A stretch of DNA of 64,000 nt from JBBRYW01 sp038253945 (GTDB taxonomy: Bacteria; Actinomycetota; Thermoleophilia; Gaiellales; Gaiellaceae). Numbering within the stretch: the stretch's first letter is position 1; the number at the start of each line of letters is the position of its first letter. The translations under genes were made by a program, and so were the position numbers. Shown piece after piece: positions 17,591-25,947 of the stretch. The notes under the pieces are model-generated. The model did no database searches and was not told the origin of the DNA. It saw only the letters and a list, made by a program, of their open reading frames with translations. The stretch lies in assembly GCA_038253945.1 (NCBI GenBank), contig JBBSGR010000001.1, positions 310,001 to 374,000 on the forward strand. Reading direction: 5' to 3'.

Positions 17591-18036
17591 CCGTCAGGAG
17601 TGCGACAGCAGCCGACGTTCCGCGCATGGTCGAGTGGGCGGACCGGAAGCGGCATGAGTACGCCCGCGCGCAGCCGCGGTTCTGGCGGCCTGCGCAGGAC
17701 GCCGCCGAGCGTCATAGGCCATTCCTCGAAGGGCTGATCGGGCGGGAGGACGTGATCGCGCTCGTTTCGGGCGGCGGCTTCGCGATCGGGCTGATCGGAG
17801 ACGCCCCACCCGTCTACGACCCGGGCGGCAAGAGCTGTCTCATCGACGACTTCGTCGTCGAAAGTTGGGACTCGGACGGTGCCGAGCTGCTCGACGAAGT
17901 GTGCCGGCTGGCTCCCAGGGCGGGTGCGGTGCAGGTCGTCGTGGTGTGTGGCCACCACGATGGTCCTAAGCGAACGTTCCTCGAGGCGCGCGGATTCCCG
18001 ATCGCGTCCGAATGGCGTGTCAAGGAGCTGACGTGA
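17587..18036 (+). CDS. GNAT-family acetyltransferase
   Basis: Predicted N-acetyltransferase of 149 residues, transferring an acetyl group from acetyl-CoA to an unknown substrate. It begins MTVRSATAADVPRM, the usual first strand and helix of the GNAT fold. It contains CLIDDFVVES (the strand-4 region) and ends with FLEARGFPIASEWRV, the typical closing strand. The canonical Q/RxxGxG/A loop is weak. It is coupled to nuoL and nuoM by ATGA and GTGA overlaps, an unusual place for such a gene. Confidence 0.75.
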   Translation: MTVRSATAADVPRMVEWADRKRHEYARAQPRFWRPAQDAAERHRPFLEGLIGREDVIALVSGGGFAIGLIGDAPPVYDPGGKSCLIDDFVVESWDSDGAELLDEVCRLAPRAGAVQVVVVCGHHDGPKRTFLEARGFPIASEWRVKELT

Positions 18037-19541
18037 ACGGCTGGCTGACCACGATTCTGATCCTGCTCCCGATGGCGGGCGCGCTCGTCGTGTGGACGGC
18101 GCCGCTCTCTCGTCACCGTGCCGGCTCGTTCGCGCTGCTCGTCGCGCTGGCCGAGGTCGGCGTCTGGATCAATGCGCTCGTGCGCTTCGACTTCGGTCAG
18201 GACGGGATCCAGTTCGAGCAGCGAACGAGCTGGCTCGGCGACCTGAACATCTCCTACCACGTCGGTCTCTACGGCTTCTCGCTGTGGCTCGTCGGGCTGA
18301 CGGTTGTCGTGATGGCAGCCACGATCGGCTACGGGTTCTGGGTCGGGAGGGACCGCGCGCGCGCCTATTTCGGACTGATGCTCCTCCTGACGGGCGCCGT
18401 CGTCGCGGTCTTCAGCTCGCAGGACCTCGTCCTCTTCTACGCGGCCTTCGAGGCGATGATGATTCCCCTCTATGTGCTCGTCGGCGCCTGGGGAGGCGCA
18501 GGCCGGCTTCGTGCCACGGTCAAGTTCGTCATCTACACGATGGCCGGCTCGCTGCTGATGCTGGTGTCGGTGATCGTCTTCGGCCTCTCGCAGGGCACCT
18601 TCGATCTCGTCGACACCGGAGCGAGCGGCAGCTCCTGGATCTTCCTCGGCTTCGTCGCGGCATTTGTCGTCAAGGCGCCCCTCTTCCCGTTCCACGGCTG
18701 GCTCCCGGACGCGTACCGGGAAGCCTCGCCGGAGGTCTCCGCCGTGCTCTCGGGAGTGGTCTCGAAGGCTGCCGTCTACGGCTTCCTGCGCGTTGCGATC
18801 GCCAAGTTCCCCGGGCCCGCGCACGACTTCAAGGTGCCCATTCTCGTGCTCGCGTCGATCGGGCTCGTCTACGGCTCGCTGCTCGCGTTTCGCGCTCCCG
18901 ACTTTCGCGGCGTCATCGCCTACTCCAGCCTCGCGCAGATGGGCCTGATCACGCTCGGCCTCTTCTCGTTCAACGACGCGGGGCTCGACGGGGCCGTCCT
19001 GCAGTCGGTGACCCACGGTCTCGTGTCGGCCACACTCTTCCTGCTCGCCGGCGCGGTGGAACGGCGAACGTCGACCGGCGAGCTCGCACTGCTCGGGGGC
19101 ATGGCCCGCGGGCGGCCCGCGCTCGCGACCCTTCTGATGGCCACCGGCATCGTCGCGCTTGCCGTCCCGGGCTCCGCGGCGTTCGCGGGAGAGTTCCTGA
19201 TTCTCGCCGGCGTGTTTCGCCAGGGCTGGGCCTGGGCGGTCGTCGGCGCCGTCGCGATCGTGCTGGCGGCGATGTACGTGCTGCGGGTGATCTCGGCCAC
19301 CCTGCACGAGCGTCCCGGCAGCGCTGTCACCGACGCCGCGCTCGACCTCCGGCCGGCCGAGCTCGCGATCCTCGTCCCACTGGTCGCCTGTCTGCTCGCG
19401 CTGTCCGTCTGGCCGGCCGCCGTCAGCGAGCGGTCGTTCCCGCGGAATCGGGCGGCGGCGCTCGGTGCGCCAGTCGGCTGGACCGTTTACCCGCTTCGAC
19501 CCGCGACCTTTCCGAGAGATCTGGAGTTGAAGGCGAAGTGA
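18033..19541 (+). CDS. nuoM: NADH-quinone oxidoreductase subunit M
   Basis: Second antiporter-like subunit of complex I, 502 residues. The GTG at 18033 has AAGGAG upstream and overlaps the GNAT stop; an upstream ATG at 18012 is less likely. Landmarks are the Glu helix LVLFYAAFEAMMIPLY, the lysine helix in AFVVKAPLFPFHGWLPDA, and FRGVIAYSSLAQMG. The stop overlaps the nuoN GTG. Confidence 0.95.
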   Translation: MNGWLTTILILLPMAGALVVWTAPLSRHRAGSFALLVALAEVGVWINALVRFDFGQDGIQFEQRTSWLGDLNISYHVGLYGFSLWLVGLTVVVMAATIGYGFWVGRDRARAYFGLMLLLTGAVVAVFSSQDLVLFYAAFEAMMIPLYVLVGAWGGAGRLRATVKFVIYTMAGSLLMLVSVIVFGLSQGTFDLVDTGASGSSWIFLGFVAAFVVKAPLFPFHGWLPDAYREASPEVSAVLSGVVSKAAVYGFLRVAIAKFPGPAHDFKVPILVLASIGLVYGSLLAFRAPDFRGVIAYSSLAQMGLITLGLFSFNDAGLDGAVLQSVTHGLVSATLFLLAGAVERRTSTGELALLGGMARGRPALATLLMATGIVALAVPGSAAFAGEFLILAGVFRQGWAWAVVGAVAIVLAAMYVLRVISATLHERPGSAVTDAALDLRPAELAILVPLVACLLALSVWPAAVSERSFPRNRAAALGAPVGWTVYPLRPATFPRDLELKAK

Positions 19542-21031
19542 AACCCTCGATCGACTGGTTCGCGCTCTCGCCGGTACTGGCGATGCTCGGCGCCGCGGGG
19601 GTCGCCCTCCTGACTGCCGTGCTCGTGCCGGGGGCCTGGCGGCGCGCGGTGGCCGCCCTCGCGGCGGCGCTCGGCTTCGCAGGAGCGCTCACAGCGGCGG
19701 CTCTCGTCTACGGCTTCACCGACCACGGCCACGGAGTGGTCGCCGACGCGATGGTGCGCGACCGCTTCGGCACGTTCGCCGAGATGATCGTCGCTGGATC
19801 CGGCCTTCTCGCCGTCGCGATCTCCTACGATCGCCGCCCTCGCGGCTGCGAGCACGAGGCCGAGTACTACGCCCTCCTGGCGGCGGCTGGAGCCGGCATG
19901 GCGTTCCTCGTCACGGCGAACAACCTGATGACCCTGTTCCTCGGCCTCGAGTGGTTCTCGATCTCGCTCTACATCCTCTGCGCGGTCGACGTGGACGTCG
20001 TCGGCTCGCTCGAGGCCGGGCTCAAGTACTTGATCATCGGCAGCTTCGGCTCGGCGGTCCTGCTCTTCGGCTCGGCGCTCGTCTACGGCTCGACCGGACA
20101 GCTCGGCTTCGCCGCCATCGCGCAGGCGATCTCCGCCCAGGGGCTGCGCGACGACCCGCTGCTCCTGACCGGCCTCGCGATGATCATCACCGGCCTCGGC
20201 TTCAAGGCGTCGGCGGCCCCGTTCCACATGTGGACGCCGGACGTCTACGAGGGCGCGCCCACCCCGGTGACCGCGTTCATGTCGGCGGCTACGAAGACCG
20301 TCGCGCTCGTGCTCGCGATGCGGATCCTCGTGACCGCGTTCGGGGCCGAGGACGACCTGTGGACGATCGCGGTCGCCGTGATCGCCTGCGCGTCGCTCGC
20401 CGTCGGCAACCTCGCAGCCCTCGTGCAGCGAAACGCCAAGCGCCTGCTCGCCTACTCCTCCGTCTCGCACGCGGGCTTCATGCTGATCGCGGTCGCGGCG
20501 AACAACCAGGCGGGCGGCGAGGCGCTCCTCTACTACCTGATCCCGTACTCCGCGATGTCGCTCGGCGCGTTCGCCGTCGTCGCGGCCCGGGAGCGAGAGC
20601 TCGGCAAGCCGGCTACGGTCGACGACCTGTCCGGCATGGGCTGGGAGCGACCCGTCCTGGGCGTCGCCATGTGGACGTTCATGCTCGGCTTCGTCGGCTT
20701 CCCGCTGACGGGTGGGTTCTGGGGCAAGTTCCTCGTCTTCCGCGCCGCGTACGACCGGGGCTGGATCTGGCTGATGCTCGTCGGGGTCGTTGCGACGGTC
20801 GTGAGCCTTCCCTACTACCTCTCGATCGTGCGCGCGATGTTCCTGCGCACCGGTGCCGAGCTGCGGCTCGCACAGAGCGCGCCAAATCCCGTCGCAGGCG
20901 GCTCGCCGCCGCGCGAGCGGCTGCTGACGGCGGCCGTCGTAGCGGCTCTCGGCGTCACGGTCGCGTCGTTCTTCGTCGTGCAGCCGATCATCGACGGCGC
21001 TCGCGACGCCGCGAACGCTCTGCCTTTCTGA
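19538..21031 (+). CDS. nuoN: NADH-quinone oxidoreductase subunit N
   Basis: Third antiporter-like subunit, 497 residues, closing the operon. Landmarks include LGLEWFSISLYILCA (Glu helix), GFKASAAPFHMWTPDVYEG (lysine plus lateral segment) and AKRLLAYSSVSHAGFM. The GTG start overlaps the nuoM stop. The gene ends 4 nt from the 3' end of the converging broken TolB-like gene, leaving no room for a separate terminator. Confidence 0.95.
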   Translation: MKPSIDWFALSPVLAMLGAAGVALLTAVLVPGAWRRAVAALAAALGFAGALTAAALVYGFTDHGHGVVADAMVRDRFGTFAEMIVAGSGLLAVAISYDRRPRGCEHEAEYYALLAAAGAGMAFLVTANNLMTLFLGLEWFSISLYILCAVDVDVVGSLEAGLKYLIIGSFGSAVLLFGSALVYGSTGQLGFAAIAQAISAQGLRDDPLLLTGLAMIITGLGFKASAAPFHMWTPDVYEGAPTPVTAFMSAATKTVALVLAMRILVTAFGAEDDLWTIAVAVIACASLAVGNLAALVQRNAKRLLAYSSVSHAGFMLIAVAANNQAGGEALLYYLIPYSAMSLGAFAVVAARERELGKPATVDDLSGMGWERPVLGVAMWTFMLGFVGFPLTGGFWGKFLVFRAAYDRGWIWLMLVGVVATVVSLPYYLSIVRAMFLRTGAELRLAQSAPNPVAGGSPPRERLLTAAVVAALGVTVASFFVVQPIIDGARDAANALPF

Positions 21032-21035
21032 AGCT

Positions 21036-21921
21036 TCACCGGCATCCTCGCCGTTCAGCCATGTGCCTCGCGGCGGTCGGCGTTTGGTTCAGCTCGGGGT
21101 TGGCGTAGCCCCGACCGCGCAGCCGCTCACCGGAGCCGTCGGCCCCCACCACCGCGAGCATCGGCGTGCCCGAGCGGCCGACGGTGAACGCGAGCCTCGA
21201 CCCGTCTGGCGACCACGCCGGTGGAAGCAGGTCGCACGGCTGCTCCGAGAGTCGCCGCTCGTGCGCGCCGTCGACGTCCACGAAGGTGACCTGCGCCGTC
21301 CTGGCCATCGCCGCCATTCGCGGGAACGCGATCCGGCTGCCGTCGGGCGACCAGCGCGACGTCGACGATGGCGAGATCGAGGTTGCCCGGCCCCGAGCGA
21401 GGCGCGAGCGCGACGACGATCTGCGAGCCGTCCGGCGACCAGGCAGGCGCGCCCGGATACACGCCCGCTAGGAGGCGGGTCTTACGGCTCCCGGACGAGG
21501 TCATGACCCAGAGCGCGGTGTCCCCGCACGGACTGGTCGGCCCCCGGCAGCTCAGATTCGCTCGAATGAAGGCGATCCGCCCGCCGGCGGGCGACCAGGT
21601 CGGCCACAGGTCGAGGTGCTTGCTCGGGGCACGGTCGATGCGGGTCCTCCCCCGCCCCGCCGCGCTCATGGGCCAGATCTCAGCGAGCTTGGGGGCGAGC
21701 GCCTTGGGGTTTCCGAGGCCGATGCGGACGTACACGATCCTCGCGCCTCTCGGCGACCGGGCCGGCGTGCCGGTTGCGCCGTCTGCCGTCCCGGTGGTGA
21801 GCCGCCGTGCCGACGCCGCCTGCGGGTCTCGCACCCAGATCTCCGCCTCCTCGGCGCTCTTCGCCTTCACCGGGGTGCGGGCAAAGACGAGCAGCTCATG
21901 CGTGGAGTGCGAGCTCGCCAC
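21036..21921 (-). pseudogene. broken TolB-like beta-propeller gene
   Basis: Two minus-strand frames together encode a WD40/TolB-type propeller with repeated WSPDG or WSPAG blades (PTWSPAGGRIAF, PAWSPDGSQIV, WSPDGSRIAF, AWSPDGSRLAF). Near 21350 the frame shifts: the upstream part continues into an unrelated Arg-rich tail, while the proper next blade lies in another frame. Upstream of the apparent GTG start at 21921 there is in-frame signal-peptide-like sequence (LIGVFAASFLACAAA) with no start codon attached. That suggests the 5' end is damaged too. A single sequencing indel could explain the frame shift, but not the missing start. Confidence 0.7.
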
Positions 21922-22049
21922 GGCGGCTGCGCAGGCGAGGAATGAAGCGGCGAAGACGCCGATCAGAGCAGCGCGGGCTCGGTGACGCCGATCGCGGTAA
22001 AGCGTAGCTTCGTCCGGAGCGCATGCGCCGAATCGACCGCCGCTCGGCG

Positions 22050-22943
22050 TCAGCGCGCTCGGACGACCGCCGCGTCCAGCTCCCCGAGGCGCGGCATCGC
22101 CTCGGAGCAGGCGAGCTGGGCGGCGACGAGCGCGCCGGCCACGGTCCCCCGGCGAACCGCCTCCACCAGCGATCGGCCTCGCAGCAGCCCGTGGCCGGCT
22201 GCCGCCGCGAAGGCGTCCCCGGCGCCCAGGCCGTTCACCACCTCGACCGGAAAGCCGGGCACATCCGTCTCCCGGCCGTGCTCCCGGACGGTGGCGCCCC
22301 GCTCACCGCGCTTGAGCACGAGCGTCGGAGCACTCTCGGCCCGGGCTGCCGCTACCTCGTCCTCGTTCCCGACCACGATGTTCGCCACCGCGGCGGCCTC
22401 CGCGACGACGGCCGGGTACTCCTCGGGCCGCTCCCACAATGCCGGGCGCCAGTCGAGGTCGAAGATGGTCGTTCCTCGATGGGCGCGGAGGGTGGCGAGC
22501 GTCGTGTCGCGGCTCGGCTGCTGGGCAAGTCCCGTCCCGGTAGCGAAGAGCAGCGGCGTCCCGGCGATCTCGTCGAGCGAGAAATCGTCCGGCGAGAGCT
22601 GCCAGTCCGGCGCGGTCGGCCGCCGGTAGAACGTGATCGGAAAACGATTGGGCGGCCATACCTCGCAGAATGTCGGCGGCGTCGGCCAGTAGGGGTCCGT
22701 GGCCAGGTAGCCGACGTCCACGCCTTCCCCGGCCAGCCACTCGCGGACGAACTCGCCGTGTCCTTCGGCCCCGACGCGCGAGAGGATCGCCGTGCGCACG
22801 CCGAGGCGCGCGAGCCCTGTCGCGACGTTGCCCGCGAAGCCGCCGACGAAGCGGGTGTACGTGCGGACGTCGCGAAGCGGAGTCGAGAGCTCGTTCGGGT
22901 ACAGGTCGATCCCGACCCGCCCCATCACCGCCGCCTCGATCAC
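22050..22943 (-). CDS. PfkB-family sugar kinase, IolC-like
   Basis: PfkB-family kinase of 297 residues, closest in its motifs to 5-dehydro-2-deoxygluconokinase (IolC) of inositol breakdown. MGRVGIDLYPNE lies at the start, FVGGFAGNVATGLARLG is the substrate glycine region, TFCEVWPPNRFPITFYR matches the IolC-specific stretch, and NGLGAGDAFAAA holds the catalytic Asp. I chose GTG 22943 because it forms a GTGA overlap with the stop of the upstream membrane gene; ATG 22925 is an alternative. No other iol genes are in the window, so the substrate is inferred. Confidence 0.75.
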   Translation of the reverse strand: MIEAAVMGRVGIDLYPNELSTPLRDVRTYTRFVGGFAGNVATGLARLGVRTAILSRVGAEGHGEFVREWLAGEGVDVGYLATDPYWPTPPTFCEVWPPNRFPITFYRRPTAPDWQLSPDDFSLDEIAGTPLLFATGTGLAQQPSRDTTLATLRAHRGTTIFDLDWRPALWERPEEYPAVVAEAAAVANIVVGNEDEVAAARAESAPTLVLKRGERGATVREHGRETDVPGFPVEVVNGLGAGDAFAAAAGHGLLRGRSLVEAVRRGTVAGALVAAQLACSEAMPRLGELDAAVVRAR

Positions 22944-23401
22944 TGGGGCGCGAGAATCTCGCTCTCCGGAACCGCTCGCTCCAGGCTGATCAGCGGCCCG
23001 GCGGGCAGACCGGCCGCCAGGCCCTCCGGAAGCGCCACCGGCTGCCGTGCGTGCGCAAAGAGAGCGACGAGCGACTCGAGCGCCAGCGTCCCGAGGCACG
23101 CGATCAGCGCGGGACGCGCGAAGCTTGCTGCCGGCGCGCCGTCCAGCACTCCGGCCCGCGCCGACGTGGCCGAGACGATCAGGACGACGGCCCCGGCCCA
23201 GAGGACCGTCTGAAGGGCAGCGCAGCCATGGTCGTAGGCCCGCTGGGCACCGTCCAGCAGCTCTCCGAGTGCGGTCAGAGCCGCCACGGCCGCGAGCGGA
23301 ACGGCCGCGAGCAACGCGTAGAACGCGAATCCCGGACGGGCGAGAGAGTCGAAGACGGCGGCAGCGAGAACGAGTGCGACGGGCAGCGCTCGACGGGTCA
23401 C
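22940..23401 (-). CDS. four-helix membrane protein of unknown function
   Basis: Predicted membrane protein of 153 residues with four hydrophobic segments in the first 115 residues. It has no motif I recognise. The GTG at 23401 begins right before the first helix (TRRALPVALVLAAAVF). It is translationally coupled to the IolC-like kinase by a GTGA overlap, so a shared role, perhaps in sugar uptake or sensing, is possible but unproven. Confidence 0.6.
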   Translation of the reverse strand: MTRRALPVALVLAAAVFDSLARPGFAFYALLAAVPLAAVAALTALGELLDGAQRAYDHGCAALQTVLWAGAVVLIVSATSARAGVLDGAPAASFARPALIACLGTLALESLVALFAHARQPVALPEGLAAGLPAGPLISLERAVPESEILAPQ

Positions 23402-23443
23402 GCCGCAAAGGTTCGCGACCGCATCGGACAGTCCTCCGCCGGA

Positions 23444-23449
23444 TAGTCT
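23444..23449 (+). promoter_or_regulatory. -10 box for a leaderless transcript
   Basis: TAGTCT ends seven bases before the GTG at 23457. This is the spacing expected when transcription starts on the first base of the start codon. It belongs to the broken aminopeptidase gene. Confidence 0.4.
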
Positions 23450-23456
23450 CCCGAGC

Positions 23457-24070
23457 GTGGAGAGCCGACTCGAGCGGTTCGCCGACCTGGTGGTGCGGGT
23501 CGGCGCCAACGTCGAACCGGGCCAGCCGGTGACCGTGACGGGCCTCGTCGAGCATGCCCCACTCGTACGGGCGGTCGCCCGCCGCGTCTACGAGCACGGT
23601 GCTCGGTACGTCGACGTCTCGTACAGTGACCAGCACGTGCGCCACGCGATGGTGGCCACGCTCCCGACGAGACGCTTACGTGGACGCCTTCGTGGGCGCG
23701 CACGCGAATGGAGACGCTCGGCGCGGAGCGAAGCGCCTGGATCGCGCTGTCGGGGAATCCCGAGCCCGAGCTGTTCGCCGACCTCGACGGAGAGCGGGTG
23801 GGACGCGCCCGCATGCTGGAGGTGCTCGAGATCAACACGCGCCTGATCAACGACCGCGTCAACAACTGGACGGTCGTGGCAGCGCCGAACGAAGGCTGGG
23901 CGCGCGCGGTATTCGGAGAGCCGGATTTCGAGCGGCTCTGGCGAGCCGTCGAGGTCACCGCCTCGTCCGGCGTGGATGTCGTACGCGCGCAGCACGCGTC
24001 GGACGACGGCGGCGCCTACCTCGGCGAGGTCGCGCTCGTCGACGGCACATCGCGGGTCGGTCAGACCGGT
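23457..24070 (+). pseudogene. decayed M29-type aminopeptidase
   Basis: Remnant of a thermophilic-metalloprotease (M29) aminopeptidase, normally about 370-400 residues. The N-terminus is recognisable (LERFADLVVRVGANV, then VEHAPLVRAVARRVYEHGARYVDV). Near 23665 the frame shifts and continues as a segment with WIALSGNPEPELFADLDGER, then NWTVVAAPNEGWARAVFGEP. The catalytic middle is missing: the sequence jumps near 23985 straight to GGAYLGEVALVDGTSRVG, which belongs near the C-terminus of intact members. It then ends without the final metal-binding block. A frame shift plus internal and terminal loss make this a pseudogene. Confidence 0.8.
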
Positions 24071-24135
24071 GCCGCTGCTTCGCAGCGACGAGTGGCAGCT
24101 CGAGAATCAGTCCCCGACATGACCAAAGGAGAGAG

Positions 24136-24828
24136 ATGGCGAAAATCCCCCTGACCTGGCTCGGCCATGCGGCTTTTCGGCTCGACAGCCCCGGAGGCAA
24201 GCGGATCTACGTCGACCCCTTCCTCGACAACCCGAAGTGCCCCGACGGCGAGAAGGAGCCCCAGCGCGTCGACCTGATCGCGCTCACGCACGGCCACTCC
24301 GACCACGTCGGCAGCACCGTCGAGCTCGCCAAGCGCTTCTCGCCGAGGGTGGTCGCACTCGTGGAGCTTCGCGGCTGGCTCGCGGACCAGGGCGTCGAGG
24401 AGGACATGGCGAGCGCCCCGAACAAGGGCGGAACGGTGGAGGTCGACGGCGTCAAGATCACGCTGACGCACGCCCACCACTCGTCGAGCTCCGACGACGG
24501 CACGTACCTGGGCGAGGCCGCCGGCCTCGTGCTGGAGCTCGAGGACGGGTTCAAGCTCTACTTCGCCGGCGATACGAATGCCTTTACGGACATGAAGCTG
24601 ATCGGCCGGATCTACGAGCCCGACGTCGTGGTACTGCCGATCGGCGACCACTACACGATGGGGCCGCGTGAGGCCGCGGTCGCGCTCGAGCTGCTCGGCG
24701 CCAAGCGCTGCGTGCCCTGTCACTACGGCACGTTCCCGCTGCTTCGCGGTACACCCGAGGAGCTCCGCCGGCTCGCGCCGGACGTCGAGATCATCGCTCC
24801 GGAGCCGGGGGAGACCGTGGAGCTGTGA
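24136..24828 (+). CDS. UPF0173 metal-dependent hydrolase
   Basis: Metallo-beta-lactamase-fold hydrolase of 230 residues (YtkL/UPF0173 family). The metal-binding motif is THGHSDHVG (HxHxDH). Other family blocks are LGHAAFRL at the start, HAHHSSSS mid-protein, FAGDTNAF, and the C-terminal PCHYGTFPLL. The ATG at 24136 has AAAGGAGAG upstream. The substrate is unknown in the family. It is coupled to the following gene by a GTGA overlap. Confidence 0.88.
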   Translation: MAKIPLTWLGHAAFRLDSPGGKRIYVDPFLDNPKCPDGEKEPQRVDLIALTHGHSDHVGSTVELAKRFSPRVVALVELRGWLADQGVEEDMASAPNKGGTVEVDGVKITLTHAHHSSSSDDGTYLGEAAGLVLELEDGFKLYFAGDTNAFTDMKLIGRIYEPDVVVLPIGDHYTMGPREAAVALELLGAKRCVPCHYGTFPLLRGTPEELRRLAPDVEIIAPEPGETVEL

Positions 24829-25106
24829 GGGAGCGCTGGTTCGGGGCGACGGGCCGGCGGGTGCCGGAGATCGCGGTGGAAGGCGATCCGCTCGTTCCGC
24901 TCGAGGGGGCACTCGTCCTCGACGACGTGTCCGACCTGGCGACGCTGCGGACGGCCCACGAGCAGGGCAGGCCGATCGTCGTGCGTACCTCGACCGCCGA
25001 GGGCGTGAAGGAGGCGCTCGCTCACCCGGAGGTCGCCTCGGTGCTCGTGCCCGAGGCGGCGCGGCAGCTGCTGGATCTGGACCTGATCGAGCTGACGTAT
25101 GGGTGA
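24825..25106 (+). CDS. unknown small protein
   Basis: A 93-residue protein I do not recognise. It is soluble and acidic with a predicted alternation of strands and helices (GRPIVVRTSTAEGVKEAL, VASVLVPEAARQLL). It starts at a GTG overlapping the UPF0173 stop and overlaps the DUF1028 gene by 8 nt. It therefore belongs to this operon and its expression is likely coupled. Confidence 0.6.
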   Translation: MRERWFGATGRRVPEIAVEGDPLVPLEGALVLDDVSDLATLRTAHEQGRPIVVRTSTAEGVKEALAHPEVASVLVPEAARQLLDLDLIELTYG

Positions 25107-25947
25107 GCGGCTGGTCTCCACCTTCTCGATCGCCGCCTGCGATCTGGAGGCGGGCCAGTGGGGCGTCGCTGTGCAATCGAAGTTCCTGGCGGTCGGGTCG
25201 GTCGTTGCCTGGGCGGAGCCTCTGGTCGGCGCCGTGGCGACCCAGGCGCTCGCGAACCCGCGCTACGGACCGGAAGGGCTGACGCTCCTCCGGGGTGGCG
25301 TGAGCGCGCCGGAGGTGGTCGAGCGGCTGACCGAGGCGGACCGGGACCGGGCGCAGCGCCAGCTCGGCGTCGTCGACCGCCACGGCGCAGGCGCGAGCTT
25401 CACGGGGCTGGAGTGCATGGACTGGGCAGGCGGCCGCACCGGGCCTTGCTACGCCGCGCAGGGCAACATCCTCGTTTCCGGCGCGACGGTCGACGCGCTC
25501 GCCGAGACGTTCGAGGCGACGGGCGGAAAGCCGCTCGCCGAGCGGCTGCTCGACTGCCTGGAAGCGGCGCAGGCCGCCGGCGGTGACAGCCGCGGCCAGC
25601 AGTCGGCAGCCCTGCTCGTCGTCGAGCGCGACGGCGGCTACGCCGGGTTGTCCGACCTGCTGGTCGACCTGCGCGTCGACGACCACGAGCGACCGATCGA
25701 GGAGCTTCGCCGCATCTTCGTGCTCCACCAGCAGATCTTCGGCAAGACGCCGAGGGGGGACTGGCTTCCGGTCGACGACGCGCTCGCCCGCGAGCTGAGC
25801 GAGCGTCTGAGCCGGCTCGGCTATAAAGGCGACCTCGATGATGCATTCGAGCGGTGGACGGGCACCGAGAATCTGGAGGACCGGGTGGACGGGGTGGAGC
25901 AGATCGACCCGGTCGTCCTCGACGAGCTGAGGAGGCAGTCATCGTGA
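25099..25947 (+). CDS. DUF1028 protein, Ntn-hydrolase-like
   Basis: DUF1028 protein of 282 residues. The family is thought to adopt an Ntn-hydrolase fold, but no reaction is established. Family features are the N-terminal STFSIAACDLEAGQWGVAVQ, ATQALANPRYGPEGL, and YAAQGNILVSGATVDA. The last third carries the RIFVLHQQIFGKTPR segment of the C-terminal putative peptidoglycan-binding-like extension found in longer members. The stop overlaps the next GTG. Confidence 0.85.
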   Translation: MGERLVSTFSIAACDLEAGQWGVAVQSKFLAVGSVVAWAEPLVGAVATQALANPRYGPEGLTLLRGGVSAPEVVERLTEADRDRAQRQLGVVDRHGAGASFTGLECMDWAGGRTGPCYAAQGNILVSGATVDALAETFEATGGKPLAERLLDCLEAAQAAGGDSRGQQSAALLVVERDGGYAGLSDLLVDLRVDDHERPIEELRRIFVLHQQIFGKTPRGDWLPVDDALARELSERLSRLGYKGDLDDAFERWTGTENLEDRVDGVEQIDPVVLDELRRQSS

